DNA of 64,000 nucleotides from Diphasiastrum complanatum (Eukaryota > Streptophyta > Lycopodiopsida > Lycopodiales > Lycopodiaceae): positions 60,487,919 to 60,551,918 of the forward strand of contig CM055099.1 in assembly GCA_029204225.1 (NCBI GenBank), given 5' to 3'. Positions 24,090 to 36,500 of the stretch are shown here, one piece after another. The translations under genes and the position numbers were made by a program. The notes beneath the pieces were generated by a model. It saw only the letters and a list, made by a program, of their open reading frames with translations, had not been told where the DNA came from and made no database searches. Numbering within the stretch: position 1 is the stretch's first letter; the number at the start of each line of letters is the position of its first letter.

Positions 24090-24792
24090 TTAGATGGTCT
24101 ACAATCATGTTCATAAAACATAAATCAGAAGCCTTTGAATGCTTCAAGAGATTCAAGGCCATGATTGAGACCCAAACATCTTACAAGGTGAAAGCACTCT
24201 GAAATGATGGTGGCGGCGAATACGTCTCCAATGAGATGTCTGACTACATGGCTGAACACGGCATTTGAAGACAATTTACAACTTCCTATTCTCACCTAAA
24301 CAAAATGGGATTGTAGAAAGGAAGAATCGAATGCTTCTCAACTCAGCCAAATCTATGCTACATCAAGCGCACGTACCTGCAAAGTTTTGGGCAGAAGCTA
24401 CTGCCACAACCTGTTACGTGCATAACAAATCCAACACCACTCAGTTCAATGCTACTACCATTCTGTGTGACAATTTGAGCTGTATTTCACTGTCGCTGAA
24501 TCTCAGATTTCATGGCAAGTCTAAGCATATCGAAATCCAATATCATTTTGTTCGGGAGAAAGTTTTCTCAAGGCAAGTAATTCTTTAATACTGCTCCACA
24601 ACAGAAATGGTTGCAAACATCTTCACCAAAGCGCTTTCCAGGATCAAGCATCAGAAGTTTTTCGACATGCTGAACCTAACGAAGACACGAAATATATGGG
24701 CTGCTACAAGCAAGAACAATCTAAAAGATTATAGTTGCCGAAATAGACTCACAGCTCAAACAAGCGTTCTCACTTACAGGATCGTGAAATAA
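24090..24792 (+). pseudogene. Copia integrase joined to RNase H end
   Basis: 24090-24430: KHKSEAFECFKRFKAMIE, NDGGGEYVSNEM, FTTSYSPKQNGIVERKNRML and HVPAKFWAEATATTCYVHNK. 24440-24790: RFHGKSKHIEIQYHFVREKV and VANIFTKALSRIKHQKFF. RT and most of RNase H are deleted at about 24440. Related to the scraps at 17945 but overlapping them in integrase, so it is not simply their continuation. Confidence 0.85.
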
Positions 24793-27700
24793 TTTATACC
24801 CAAATGAAAATGAGTACAATCCACCAAAGAGATTAGATCATGTGTGGTATTACTGTAAATTAGTTTTCAGCATGAAGTTCAGTTCAGAATGTAAAGAAGT
24901 GATAATGCAATATGATAATGCAAGTTCCTCAGGCGTCAAAGACAACCATCGTCTGATAAGATACTAAAGAGTTGTTGATGTCCATGATCTGATCAGAGTG
25001 AGTGAACAAGCATGAACAAGCAGTAAGAGTGTAATCAAATCACAACATCATACATCTACGTTAAACACAAATGATAGAACGTGTTGCTTCTATATTACAA
25101 TGGAAGCTTGAACAACACTGAATACGTTACAGCCAGAAATGGAGGCGTAAGTTGGATGCTCAACACATTCGCTCTGTTGGTAGAGCATCACATAGAGTGC
25201 GTGATGAAAATGTATCTATACACTACATCCATGCAATCAATTACAATAAATGTATCACATCTAACTAAGTACTTCGTTGTACCTAGGAAGTATTTAATTT
25301 ATAATGACAACTGTACAATATATACATAAGTCTTTGCGGTGCCTTGGCGCTCCCTTGCGATGCCTTTGGGCGGTGCCTTGGCGGTAGTCAGGTCAAATAG
25401 CTTGATGCTATTGATGTGGACGAGAATGTCGCATACTTCGCATATTTCGGGAAGTAGCTAGAGACGTTTCTTGTTAAAATAGACATCTTTCACATTTTTC
25501 TCTCACTTAGCATTTTGCGAAAAAATCGAAAAACCCTAAGGTGTTGAAAAACAGCTCATTTGTTGAAGTGACTATTTTGTCGCATTTTGGAAGAATGTGA
25601 AAAAGCCGACAAGAGGTTTACTTCTTCGAAATACTTGAAAAGAAGCTGATGTCGAAAAATTGTTCATTTCTGTAGACTATTAAAAACATAGTGTATTTTT
25701 GCAGACTTGTACAAAATGCTAATTTGTGGAAGTCGTTGAAGATGGCCAGGTCTTCAATGATCTTCAAATAACTTGAACTTAACTTTAAATGTGAAAACAA
25801 TAGGATTGGTTATCCTTTAGTCTTTAGCCCATGGGTGGAGATTAGTCGGAAGCCTGATGTAGTCGTCCTTCGAATAATTCAGTTGTCTAAGTTCTGTGAT
25901 TCCTGTAGGTATCAAATGAACAGACATAGAACCAAAGTAGGTTGCATCTGACCCTAGATCAATGATCATAAAAGTGCAGGAAGAATCTTGAAATAGAAAT
26001 TTCACCAAAAAAACTATGGACTTAATTTCCAACCCCATTGTTGTCGATCTTTGATAGCAATCTGATTAAATTTAGTTCCAATAGGTTGTTGTAAAAGATC
26101 ATTTACATTAATACGAGTTTGTTCAATATAGAAAGGTTGACTATTAATTATCCCTTGGTTCGAGACAAGTTGCTTCGCCTTGTTGTTTTGCAACGTTGCT
26201 ATTACTTCTTGGTCATCATTATAGATGACTCACCTTTGATTTCACTCAAATGTTATAACCTTTAAAAATGGTGAAAAACTTATATTAGTATTACAAAGAT
26301 TTGGATTGGAATCTAATTTTTGTAACATGTTGCTCATTACAAAATCACAACACATGATTATCATTTCAAGCATTTTATGCCATATGTATTCAATTTTTTT
26401 TTTTTTTTTTTTTGTAGTTGTTGCCATGTTTGTCTACTTTGTTCATTACCTTCTGGTATGGCAATTAAAACTTTATTTAATATTTCTTTTGCTTCAATGT
26501 GCACCTCGTTGGTAGTAGGGTCTTCATTATTGCCCGATTTTTTAGATCCCAAATTGTTCTTTAGGTTGAGTTGATCACTTTTACTTTTCGTTGCACTAGA
26601 ATCTGAGTTAACACCAAAAGAAAAAAAAAAAAAACTAAAATTTGAAAAAGAAAAAAAAAAAGAGAATCAATTGAGAGAAGGGGCCTTAAGAAAATTTATT
26701 AAATGGCTTGAATAAAGTTTGAAATCCATGAAACATTTGCATATAGAAGATTAAGAACTGTAAAAATCTAAGAAATTGTCGACAATTTTTTTTTACAATT
26801 ACTTCTTCAACACGTTGGTGTGCTCATGAAAGAAGAACTAGTAAAAGAAACAAAAATGTCACAAAAAATATAGTTTTTTTCCTAGTTCTAGAAGATGGAA
26901 AATTGTGCTTGCAACACATTGCATTAGTTGGGGATTTTTTTTTAAGTTGCGAAAAGGGGGGGAGGGCGTTTGTGTGTATAAATGATCGACATCAGAGAAG
27001 GGTGCAAAAGTGTGGGCACGCTGGTAGAGAAAAACATGAAAAATGTAAATGCAGATATTTCAAACTAAACGGGGGATACAGAAACGTGCATGTGGAGAAA
27101 AATACACCAGTCAGAGAAGGAGAAGTCAACGACATGGGAGAAAAAATACAAAGGAAAATCTAGGGGGGGTGGTTTAGGTGGTGGTTGGAGATTGGCTTGT
27201 AGGAGTGTTGCGTCGACGCCTCAAAGAGCGCTGGGACTTGAGCGGTTTCCCCAACGTGCGCTTAAGTCTAACATTCATCCATCATGCACTTACATAAAAG
27301 CCAACTTAGAATTGTAACGAGTTTAACCATTCAGATTTAAGAAAACTGGAATTCCAACCAACCCGAAAGCCAACTCAGAATCCGTCCCCAAAAGGTAACC
27401 AAAGGCAAAGACAAGCCACACATGAAACCCAAGGCATAGCGGTCACCAAACTGACCAAATGGCATAGCGGCGAGCCACACGTCGATGACGTGGACCCTTA
27501 GGCGCCAACGACGCAAAAATGTTGTAGTAAGAGTTTCCTTCCACTTGGACCAGTCCAGGAGGCGAAACCAAAATGGTAATCATCCCCAAGGATCACCTTT
27601 ATTAAATTTGGAAGAGCTTACATTCATACATAGACTGACTGGTCTCGGGGCCACCAACATGTGCTGGACATTGTGCCTGGCTCGTGCTGGTAGAGGGAGC

Positions 27701-28517
27701 TGAGACCTGGCGACTGGATTCCTGGCGCTGGTTGAGCTGCCCAAGTTTTTGTCTGCCCGCCGGACTCCCCCTATAGTTATGGTGTGATTCGGTGCTCCCC
27801 CATTGACCTGGAATATAGTGTTTTTTGGTAAAGCACGCTTCTGGACTTAGTTTTTATTTTGCTGATTAAGCCTGGCAGAATCAGTTTGCCTCCCGGACAT
27901 GGATCCTGGGAGCCGTCCCGATGGCATAATCAACTTGACTCCTCACTAGGCCATGACTCGAGCTCCAGAGCTAGCTCATGACTTGTGACTACTTGATTGG
28001 CTCACCACAAGTCGGAGGCTCAGTCCTTGACTTTCTAATTTGTTCTGGGACCATAGGGAGCGTCACCCCTTAAGAGTCTTACAGGGCACACTAGGTGCAC
28101 CCGAGTCAGCTTTAGAACATCCTCCCCTCATTTGAGAAAGCTGATGTCCCCATCACCGACCGAACTTTATTCACACACCGGCCAAGGAAACGACAAACTT
28201 CTAGAAAATAAGAAATCACCTTTGCACTTAGCACAGGAAAAGTGTAGATCTAGTTCACTTACGTAAAACCTGTGTAAAGTTGCAACATAATTTAAAGTAC
28301 TTTAGGCCCCATGAAAACTGGCAGTCTGCTTTATTAACATAGAAAGAAAAAGGTACTTGGGCTCTATTGAGCCTAAGATATGTCGTTTGTAGCGCATCCA
28401 AATGAGTCCCCTAGGACTCTAGATTTTCCGTTGGTCGCACAAGGTGAGCTCCTTGAGCTCGGGATCGGCACTCGGATCCATCTTTGATGTGGACGCTGCA
28501 AGCATTGGTGGCTCCTT
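24793..28517. other. Mostly unassigned, AT-rich
   Basis: No complete gene is seen. GCGGTGCCTTGGCG occurs twice near 25338-25390, and a GCGCTT/GCGC-rich block lies near 27220-27270; these could be the subterminal ends of one non-autonomous element. Runs of T or A occur near 26394-26413 and 26618-26660. 27700-28150 is less AT-rich, with no coding signal. A decayed coding region is listed separately at 25817-26560. Confidence 0.4.
25817..26560 (-). pseudogene. Unrecognised decayed coding remnant
   Basis: On the minus strand several open stretches in changing frames look protein-like: KEILNKVLIAIPEGNEQSRQ, then a run of about 19 A, then IEYIWHKMLEMIIMCC, QNNKAKQLVSNQGIIN, and finally CTFMIIDLGSDATYFGSMSV with RQLNYSKDDYIRLPTN. 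At least two frameshifts separate them. I do not recognise the family. The aspartate-rich IDLGSDATYF could be a relic of a retroelement protease, but this is a guess. Confidence 0.3.
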
Positions 28518-29321
28518 CTAAGTTTGTGTCGTCTGATTGATTTCTACTGGTTCTCCTTCGTTGAAGAGGTGAATGAGATTTGAAGGGATCACTGGCTCAG
28601 CTTCAATTGTATCATTCATCTCTAATTGATCTCCTGGCACAGCTCTGACGACACAAAGTTTTCTGCCATTATATAACAACACCAAATCAATCCCCTTTGC
28701 GAGGAAGGCCACCACATGTTCGTTAAACCAGCTTAGTCCTAAGATGGCATCGAAAACAGTCATTTTCAAGACTGTGAATGTTAATCGATTTTTCCAAGTC
28801 CCCAGCAAGATTGGCAAATTGGTTGCCAATCTACAAGTTGTCATTGTGCCTTCGGCGGTCTCCACACACATAAGGGTCGCATTTTCTCCACATTGAATGC
28901 CCAATTCCTCTGCCAAACTTTCTGACAAGTAGTTATGCGATGCTCCCAGATCCACCATGACGTGAATATTCTTGCCTTGGATGCAGCCTTTGAGATGCAA
29001 CAACTTTGATCCTTTTGTAGGAGTCGTCATAAGATGTTCCCGATAAGCCGCAAGTGCTCCTATTTGTTGTAGGACATTCAGGTCGGACTCCGTCAAATCC
29101 ACTTTTGGGTCTTCTTCGTCGTCTTGTTCACAGTCCGCTTGATCAGACGCCTCTCTTTCCATCTTATCAAACACTTCGGTCGCTGCCATGATTTGTTTAT
29201 TCAATGGCTTGGGTCTGTTTTCCTTCTCTTTTTGAAAGCTCTTCCCTTTGCACACTGGGCCCCACAGCTCCCTTTCCTTCTTTATTAAGTCAGCTTCAAT
29301 ACAAAAGTATCTCCTCCTCAA
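28518..29321 (-). pseudogene. Gypsy gag end and protease fragment
   Basis: 267-codon open frame. The N-terminal part is Lys/Glu-rich. The central part is an aspartic protease: MVDLGASHNYLSESLAEELG near 28915-28965 (VDSGASHN is usual, so Ser is Leu), followed by NLPILLGTW and VFDAILGLSWFNEHV, the second strand region. RT should follow to the left but is absent. It lies 3' of the TMC-like gene on the same strand, in a different element whose primer-like site is at 29683. Confidence 0.8.
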
Positions 29322-29682
29322 ATGAGCATGATCAAATCACTTGAGAACCAAGTAGGAATCATGGGTTATTCAGGTCCGGGCAAGCACACAAGTCTTTGAG
29401 ATTGATTGATAGATTTGAATGCTATTGATAAATGCATTTATGACTTGTTTGCTGCTGGGTAGCCTATTTACAACAAACTTTAGATATGATTTACTTTTGA
29501 AAATAGTTTTCACTTTTGTCATTTCAATCATATGTGATGTTGATTTGATCTTAGAAGGAAATTTGTGAATAATTTGACTAGCTTTTGGATTGTGGAAGCT
29601 TATGCATTTCCAATTGGCCTAGATCACAAATTGTACCAAACTTCAATAGAACCACCAAATTTGATGGGGAAAGGATCTAGTA

Positions 29683-29693
29683 GTCTGATACCA
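29683..29693 (-). other. Degenerate primer-binding site
   Basis: The minus strand reads TGGTATCAGAC, close to TGGTATCAGAGC, about 370 bp upstream of the gypsy gag/protease start at 29321. An LTR should lie to its right (about 29700-30100), but its limits were not resolved. Confidence 0.55.
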
Positions 29694-30100
29694 AAATTGT
29701 CACGTGCCAACCTTGATTTCATTGCATGCAAACACCAATAGAGCATTAAAATATATACATCTTCAAGAAACTAGTAGAAAGCACTTAAAGAGTCGAGAAA
29801 CAAATAACAATAAATCAAAAAAACTTGGAATCATTACCAAGTATGGCTAGCTTTTGATCACCTCAATAAGCTAAATATATTCATGTTTGTTGTACAATTT
29901 ATGAAGCTGGAGTGGAGCATAAGGTAGTGCATGCAAGTGGCTAGGTGGAGTGAGAATTTAAATTATGTGCTTGTACTATTCTTCTTCAACAAACAAACAG
30001 TGACCATGTTAATACCGATAGTATAGATTGACCATAATGAAAAACTTGTCCACTGCAAGATGCTTCAGCTCTTCATCAAACCAGACATAAAAATTGTCAC

Positions 30101-30123
30101 CTCTCTCTCTCTCTCTCTCTCTC
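30101..30123. repeat. (CT)n microsatellite
   Basis: 23 bp of CT repeats about 290 bp beyond the stop codon of the TMC-like gene. The rest of 29700-30414 shows no gene and probably includes the 3' UTR of the TMC-like gene. Confidence 0.9.
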
Positions 30124-30414
30124 CCATTCATTGCAGTTAAGTGACATTGTAAGCTAAGGGCTAGTGTGAATGTGAGATTAGATTTAACCTTATATAGTAC
30201 TTTTCACAAAAGGAGATGAAGGTGGTTGTGAATGCAATGTCGAATGCTTACCTTCAGGTTGAATAATTCACATAAGGTAAACTTTGTGAATGTAATTTAG
30301 CATAACCCTTGCTAACTTAAAGGCAAGTGCGGTACAAAGGAAAATGTTAAGCAAGAAAAGAAATGTGAGCGTACACTCGTGGGAGGAGGGAGGCTGCTGC
30401 TTGTTTAGGGGCAT

Positions 30415-30525
30415 TTAAACCTTCTCACTCAAGTATCTATAGCTGGTGTTGGCGAAGTGGTGTGCTTGTAGAAGATCCCTGCCCATATAAGCAAACCAAG
30501 GATCAAGCTCACCGTCAATTACAGA
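30415..30525 (-). CDS. TMC-like terminal exon 12
   Basis: 111 bp in phase 0, acceptor ACTTATCCAG. It encodes 36 residues ([20 protein letters not shown] onward, ending YLSEKV) and the stop TAA. The short 79-bp intron before it has good borders. Confidence 0.85.
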   Translation of the reverse strand, partial: SVIDGELDPWFAYMGRDLLQAHHFANTSYRYLSEKV

Positions 30526-33500
30526 CTGGATAAGTTCAAAAGCAAGTGTAGAAAACGTTCGTAACACAAGCTCTGTTATATTGGTACTTGGGGAAGCCTT
30601 GTACCTGTAAGTGCATAAAAGTAAGTCTTTCTCGAACTTCCTGTCTTTGCAGATCTAGTTCTCTGGCAGTCAACTCCATGTACTGATGTGATCGCACCAA
30701 TTTTGCTTTCAGAAGCGTTATTCCAAATATGAGAAGCAAAACTATTTCTCCAGTTGCAAAAGGATTTCCAAGCCATTGCAAAGTGACCGACACCAAATGT
30801 GGCCCTCGCTGGAAAAAGGAAAAACTCGGAAGGAATTATTATACTTCAAAGTGACAAACTACTGTATATGACTACCACTAACAAGCAATTCATGCTACAA
30901 ATCAAACTAGAAAAAACTAGTATACTATCGTAACAGAATGTATACTGGAGTAATGGAATCTGAAGCTGCACAATCACCTATTTGTGAGGAACATTCAAAC
31001 TTTGATCTTTGTTAAACATCAATTGATTTCCTTTGGCGGAAGAAAAGTACTGTGATGATGGATTAAATCACTGAGATAACTTTAAAGTAGCAATCTTTGC
31101 ACCTTTATGTAATCAGCCAGCACACTATACATAGATTGTGCCTCTAGTATAGGCCCGCAGACACCATTGTTTGAGACTGTAAGCTTGTATGTCAGAGGGA
31201 CACTACAGATTACTAATGTTGCAAGTAATAATCCATACGTCAAATAAGATGTACGTGATGCACTATAAGATTTTGGCAAAGGCCCACAGGTCCTCATTAG
31301 TGTCACCTGCAAACCATCCAAAAATCTGAGAAAAAGCATAGCCTGTTTATTGTTTGGCTTACTGTAAGAACCTAAACTCTCAAACTTTTTGAGGCAAAAG
31401 AAACATGATCTCCATTCTGACAACAGAGATACAGAAAATGCTAAAGCAGGTAATGTTCGAAGAAAATGCTTGTTATAGTTGTTACAAGATGAGAAACTGA
31501 AAGATCCAAAACCTTAAGGAATTTGGAGATATTACAACATGAGCTCTACAGACAAGATAGAAAGGTGGTCAATACCCTCATACAATAGAAAGTCACGCAG
31601 TTGGAAAGAGCTCCAAGAATTGAAGCTATTGGAGTAAAACACGAACCAACCCAGACAAGTGCTTGAACATACACAATGTCAATGGCCATATCCTCTATGT
31701 ACAATTGTCTTGTAGTCTGTGAACCAAAGAGAATTGTCTCTAGTGAATTGAGCCATACAGAAACTAGAATCAAGTACCGACGGAATGTACAAGCAGATAT
31801 TTAAACAATTAAAGATATTGATAACTATGAGTCTTCTATGAGAATAAGGAGTTGGAAGGGTTCTACGAACATGATAGCAGAGAACGATGAAATAGCCGTA
31901 GAGAAGTTCGTAAGCGTTATTGACTACCGTTGTCGTAACTATCAGACGCATAATTTGTTTAGCGACAATATTCTCTGCACAAGCGGCAACGCAGTAGCCG
32001 ATCTACAAAATGCACAAGAGTTAATATATAATGGAATAATCCATGCTTGATTATGCTAATGGAAAGTTAAATTCATAAAACATTTGATATTGGAGATCTG
32101 TGTCGGTAAAGGTTGGAAATGGTAGAAGAAAACTGCTTAGGTCAGGAAGCAAGCTTGAGGAAGGGCATTCCTTCTGTTCCCTAGATTGCCAAAAACCATT
32201 TAGGTCTACGAAACACCAACCAACTTGAAAATTTTTGTACACGTGTTTACATTCATCCATGGCATGTAATATTATGGAGCTGAATACTTTGCACGAAAAC
32301 CATAAGTTCCTGCCCATATGTCGATAGCTGTAAGGAGCAGATAGTGTCTAATTGCACTGAAATGAAACCAAAGTAGCAGACGTCATATAGAGTCTGGATC
32401 TGATATCACATCAAAAACAGCAGTGGTTCTGATATGTTTTCTTGTGCATTCCGTGTCTTGTCTTACTACGAGGTCATGGAAAAACTTAATTGATTCAATA
32501 AATGGATAGCATCTGTAACCTTTGGAGTGCCATAAACTGCTTATGTCAAGTTATTTTGGTTTGTTATGTGTACCTTGGAAGGTGTGCATGCCAGCCATGT
32601 TGTGCTCAAGTTGTTTGTGCAACATTTTGTGCCCTCTCGGCATTTCTCCAATAAACAATCTACCTGCTTTCCCTCTCGCACATGCTGTGCTGACTGAAGT
32701 GCCTCAAATGATCTGCATTGTTTTATTTGAATATCCACAATCATTTTTGTAAAAAGTGCTATGCTGAACATCACAAACTTACAAGGATATCATTACAAGC
32801 AAGTCACAAACATAGATACTTCAAGAATATCCAAACGCTTTCACAAGAAGAATAACTTAAAGTGAAGCTCGAGTTTACAAATACGCAAGCTTAGTAGCCT
32901 GCTTGCCAAGCTACCTTCATGATTAGAGATACATACAATAGAGGTGCTATTGCAGTCTCTATAAGAAATTTAGTTTCAATGAAGAAGTATGCTCAGTATG
33001 ATTTGCAGCTCCAAAGGTTATTCTATAAAAGGTACAAGATTCCTACTGATCATAGAGCTTCAACATACTAAACATCAAGAATGCACGTGTTTAAGAACAA
33101 TTGCATAAGAATTGGACAAAAAGCATGAGATCAAGGTTTAGAAAAAAAAATGACAAAAGAGTTTCATAGAAAAAGAACGAATTTTGTAAGTTTCTATACA
33201 CATTGATGAGGTGTTAGTTGCAACTTCATAGTTGCCCGCAAAGGCAGCTAACAAGATGAATAGTGATGCAAGAGAAAGTAAGTACTTTGCTATCCCAAGG
33301 TATTTGAATTATACAATGGCTCGCCAACGTTTCAATGGTTAGGAAGGCAGCCACAAGTTCTCTAGTGCGATTGCTATAGCAAGGGTACTAATTTCTAAAT
33401 ACATCTTTGATAGTTATGCAAAGCAGAACTGTAATCAGCAAGTTTTCATTCTATTTGACATAGGTTATTCATATAATATCACAAATGTAACTCCACATTA

Positions 33501-36500
33501 GGAAGTCAAAATTGAGTAGGAGTTATGGACTACTGGCCTATTGGGCCTATAATTGGCACATACACGACATGGACTACAGGCCTTGCACTCATTTACAATT
33601 ACTAAGTCGTTATTTGATGTTATTAGCCACGCAGTAATTTTATTTACGTGCAGGCCTCGAAGGTCTAAGTGGTCTATTTTTTAATTGAATTGGGGCTAAA
33701 TGCCCTTTTATTGACATATGGTCTTGGAGTGGGCATCATGCAGACCCACTTGGAAGGCACACTATTTTCCCTCCTTAGATACTACTTTAGGGTTACTAGT
33801 TATGGAGTCGACTTATTACATTCGTCGTGTCCTACTTTTATTACTTTACTTTATGCATGAGTAGGCCTTGGGCCCTTTTCTAGTCATGCATTGGCCTATG
33901 GCCCATTTATTCATTTATAGTAGGGCTAGCATAATCTGATCCACCTAGCCATCACACCCCCCCCCCCCCCCCCCCAGCCCGGTGTAACCTCATAGCATGC
34001 ACTATGCCATGTGCACTGCCAGTTCACAGGACACCTAGCTACTTTGCATGGCGGTGCCTAACTTAGGACCTCATCCGCTATTGGGCCCCATGCTGAAGTT
34101 AGGCTTTAATGCTAAGGTATGGACCAATACTGGGCCCATTAGTAGCTACGCATGCCATTTACACTGTCTCGCCCTTACTGCGCTTTCCAGCCATTGTCGG
34201 TTCTAGCTCTGGTTACAGGCTCGTAACACTCCCGTCCCCTTGAGAATTGTCTTGGTCCTCTAAGACAGAATTTCGAAATAATTTGTGAAGAATTCTACCC
34301 CTTTCCCAAGTGGCATTCTCAACAGGCTGATCTCTCCATTTAACTAAGTATTCTTGATATAGGGTGTGACGTGTCTGAGTCTCTCTACGATCAAGAATGT
34401 TTTCTAGTTCATGAGGACCTTTGTGAGCTTCCAAGGGTTTCACTAGAACGTTGTCTCCAACCAAATTATCTGATTTGGTTAAAGCCCTTCGTAATTGACT
34501 AACATGAAATAATGGATGGGCCTTACTGCTGTTTGAGAGTTCTAGTTCATAGGTAACTTCGCCTACTCTCTTGATAATGGTGAACGGACCACAATACCAA
34601 GGAGATGACTTAGCACACGCTCTTGTTTTTAGGGTTTTAGAGTCAATCGGAACCAGAAGGAGGACTTTTTTATTGAGGGAAACTAAACATCCCATCTGTG
34701 CAAATCTCTATAATGTTTTGCTCGAAGCTGGGCTAGTTTAGTACTTTGTTTGGCATGTTCTACCACCTGGTTTGGGTCTTCCATAAAGTTTTTTGTTGCT
34801 TCAACTTTCTCTTGTTGAAATCCTATAGATGTGGGTGAGCGTGGCTAAAAACCATACATCAACATTTGCTTATTGCTTACGTATGCTTTAAGCATATCCT
34901 CCAACACTTGGTTTACTCTTTCTGTTTGACCGTCTGTCTGAGGACAATCAGTTGTACTCATGTGGCAGCGCCATGATGTGAGACACATACCTCAACCCAA
35001 GATAGAAAAAGCATAGTACAAACAAAAGTAACCTGATTAGCAAAAACATTGAAAACATCGGATACATCTAGATCGAGTAAATCATTTCACAGATCTGTAA
35101 TACAGGCACAGGGCACCAGCAATGTCGGAAACAACATGAGGCAGAGGAATGACCCCAACCAGGTTGAAGCAGCCAAGTATAAGCAGCCTTAATATCCCAT
35201 AAGAGAAAAAAATTTCACAGGCTCGATCAAGTTGGAGCAGAATGTCCTACGGCCTAAGATGTACAGGTCAAGTGATCCTTGAGCTTAGATAGAATTATCC
35301 AAAAACATTGCAGAAAGCCCAAATAGCACATGAAAGCATGAACGTTAGAGCACCAATGTTGCAACAAAAACAGTGAACCTGTCCCATATACTTAGAATCC
35401 CATAGTTGAAGCATCCAATCCACCCGATACTCTAAAAGGCAAAGCTGAAGCAGCCAATATGTGCACATAGAGAATCAACACAGAAGAAGAACCTGCAATG
35501 TGAAACAATCCACAAGAGCCAAAAGTTGGCAACTTCTTCACGACCTATCGCTTGTTGGATTCTCTCTTACTAATAAGCAACACTTCTTCCTACTTGGCAC
35601 CTTATTTGGAGGACATTTTGGCCGTATCTTTCATCTCTATCACTTGCTGAATTTTCTCCTGTACTTGAGCAGCCTTTTGTCCTACTTGGCACACTATTTA
35701 GAGGACATTTTGGCAGCTTCACCATCTATCACTAGTTGGCTTTCTTGTCACAATTGGGTAACTTACTTCCTTACGTGGTGCTCTCTATGGTGGAAGTTTT
35801 TGATTATATCTCATATTAGAGATGTTGTTGGACCCAAGGAAGCTTCAATATTCTCAAGAATTTGTATGAGAATGTAAATCAGTCTAGGGTTTTGTTCTTA
35901 GCTAATAAGCTCCATAGTTTGAAGATGGACGTAGGAAAATCAGTGACAAGCAGCATATGATTGTGTAGTTTGATGAAGAACGATGCCTTATCAAGAAGAA
36001 GAACAATGAAGTGATAGCTAAAGGTGTTCTCGCAGTAAGGTTATATAAACTTTAGGCTAAAGTGATGAGTGATCAAGCGGGGAAGTGCAAATACTGGTAT
36101 GGCGAGTAACTTATGGCATGAGAGGTTTGGACATTTGAATAATAATAGTCTACATGTTTTGAGGAAATTTAATATGGTTACAGTACATCACAAGTTTTTG
36201 AGGGTTGTGTCTTTGGAAAACATCATAGGTCTGTCTAGTACGGCTATAGAAAGAATGGCCCTATGCTGGAGCAAGTTATTTTATGGTGTTTGTGGATGAT
36301 TATTCTAGGAAGATATGGATATACCTTCTTAAGAATAAGATTGAAGCATTCAAAAGCTTTACTTGGATTATGCACAAGTGGAAAAAGAAATAGGTAGGCA
36401 AATCAAGATACTCTGCTAAGATAAAGGGGGAGTCTATCTTTAATTTCAAACGTTTTGCATGTTCAATGATAGAAAGAGATACCCTAACAAAATGGAGTTG

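Noticed and set aside
25163-25190. tRNA D-arm-like GCTCTGTTGGTAGAGC
   Set aside because: No matching acceptor stem, anticodon arm or TTCGA box follows at the right distance.
26306-26574. Phe-rich plus-strand open frames
   Set aside because: Translation of a poly-T run; the minus strand carries the better coding signal.
32051-32317. 88-codon open frame as an alternative TMC exon
   Set aside because: It lies within intron 7 (32003-32573), between exons that join in phase, and shows no membrane or TMC motif.
33957-33975. C19 run as a regulatory or quadruplex signal
   Set aside because: Lies inside a gypsy LTR; a homopolymer run may be expansion or an assembly length error, and the related LTR at 55555 lacks it.
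35461-35877. 138-codon open frame
   Set aside because: It covers a 92-bp tandem duplication, has no family features, and its composition fits chance.
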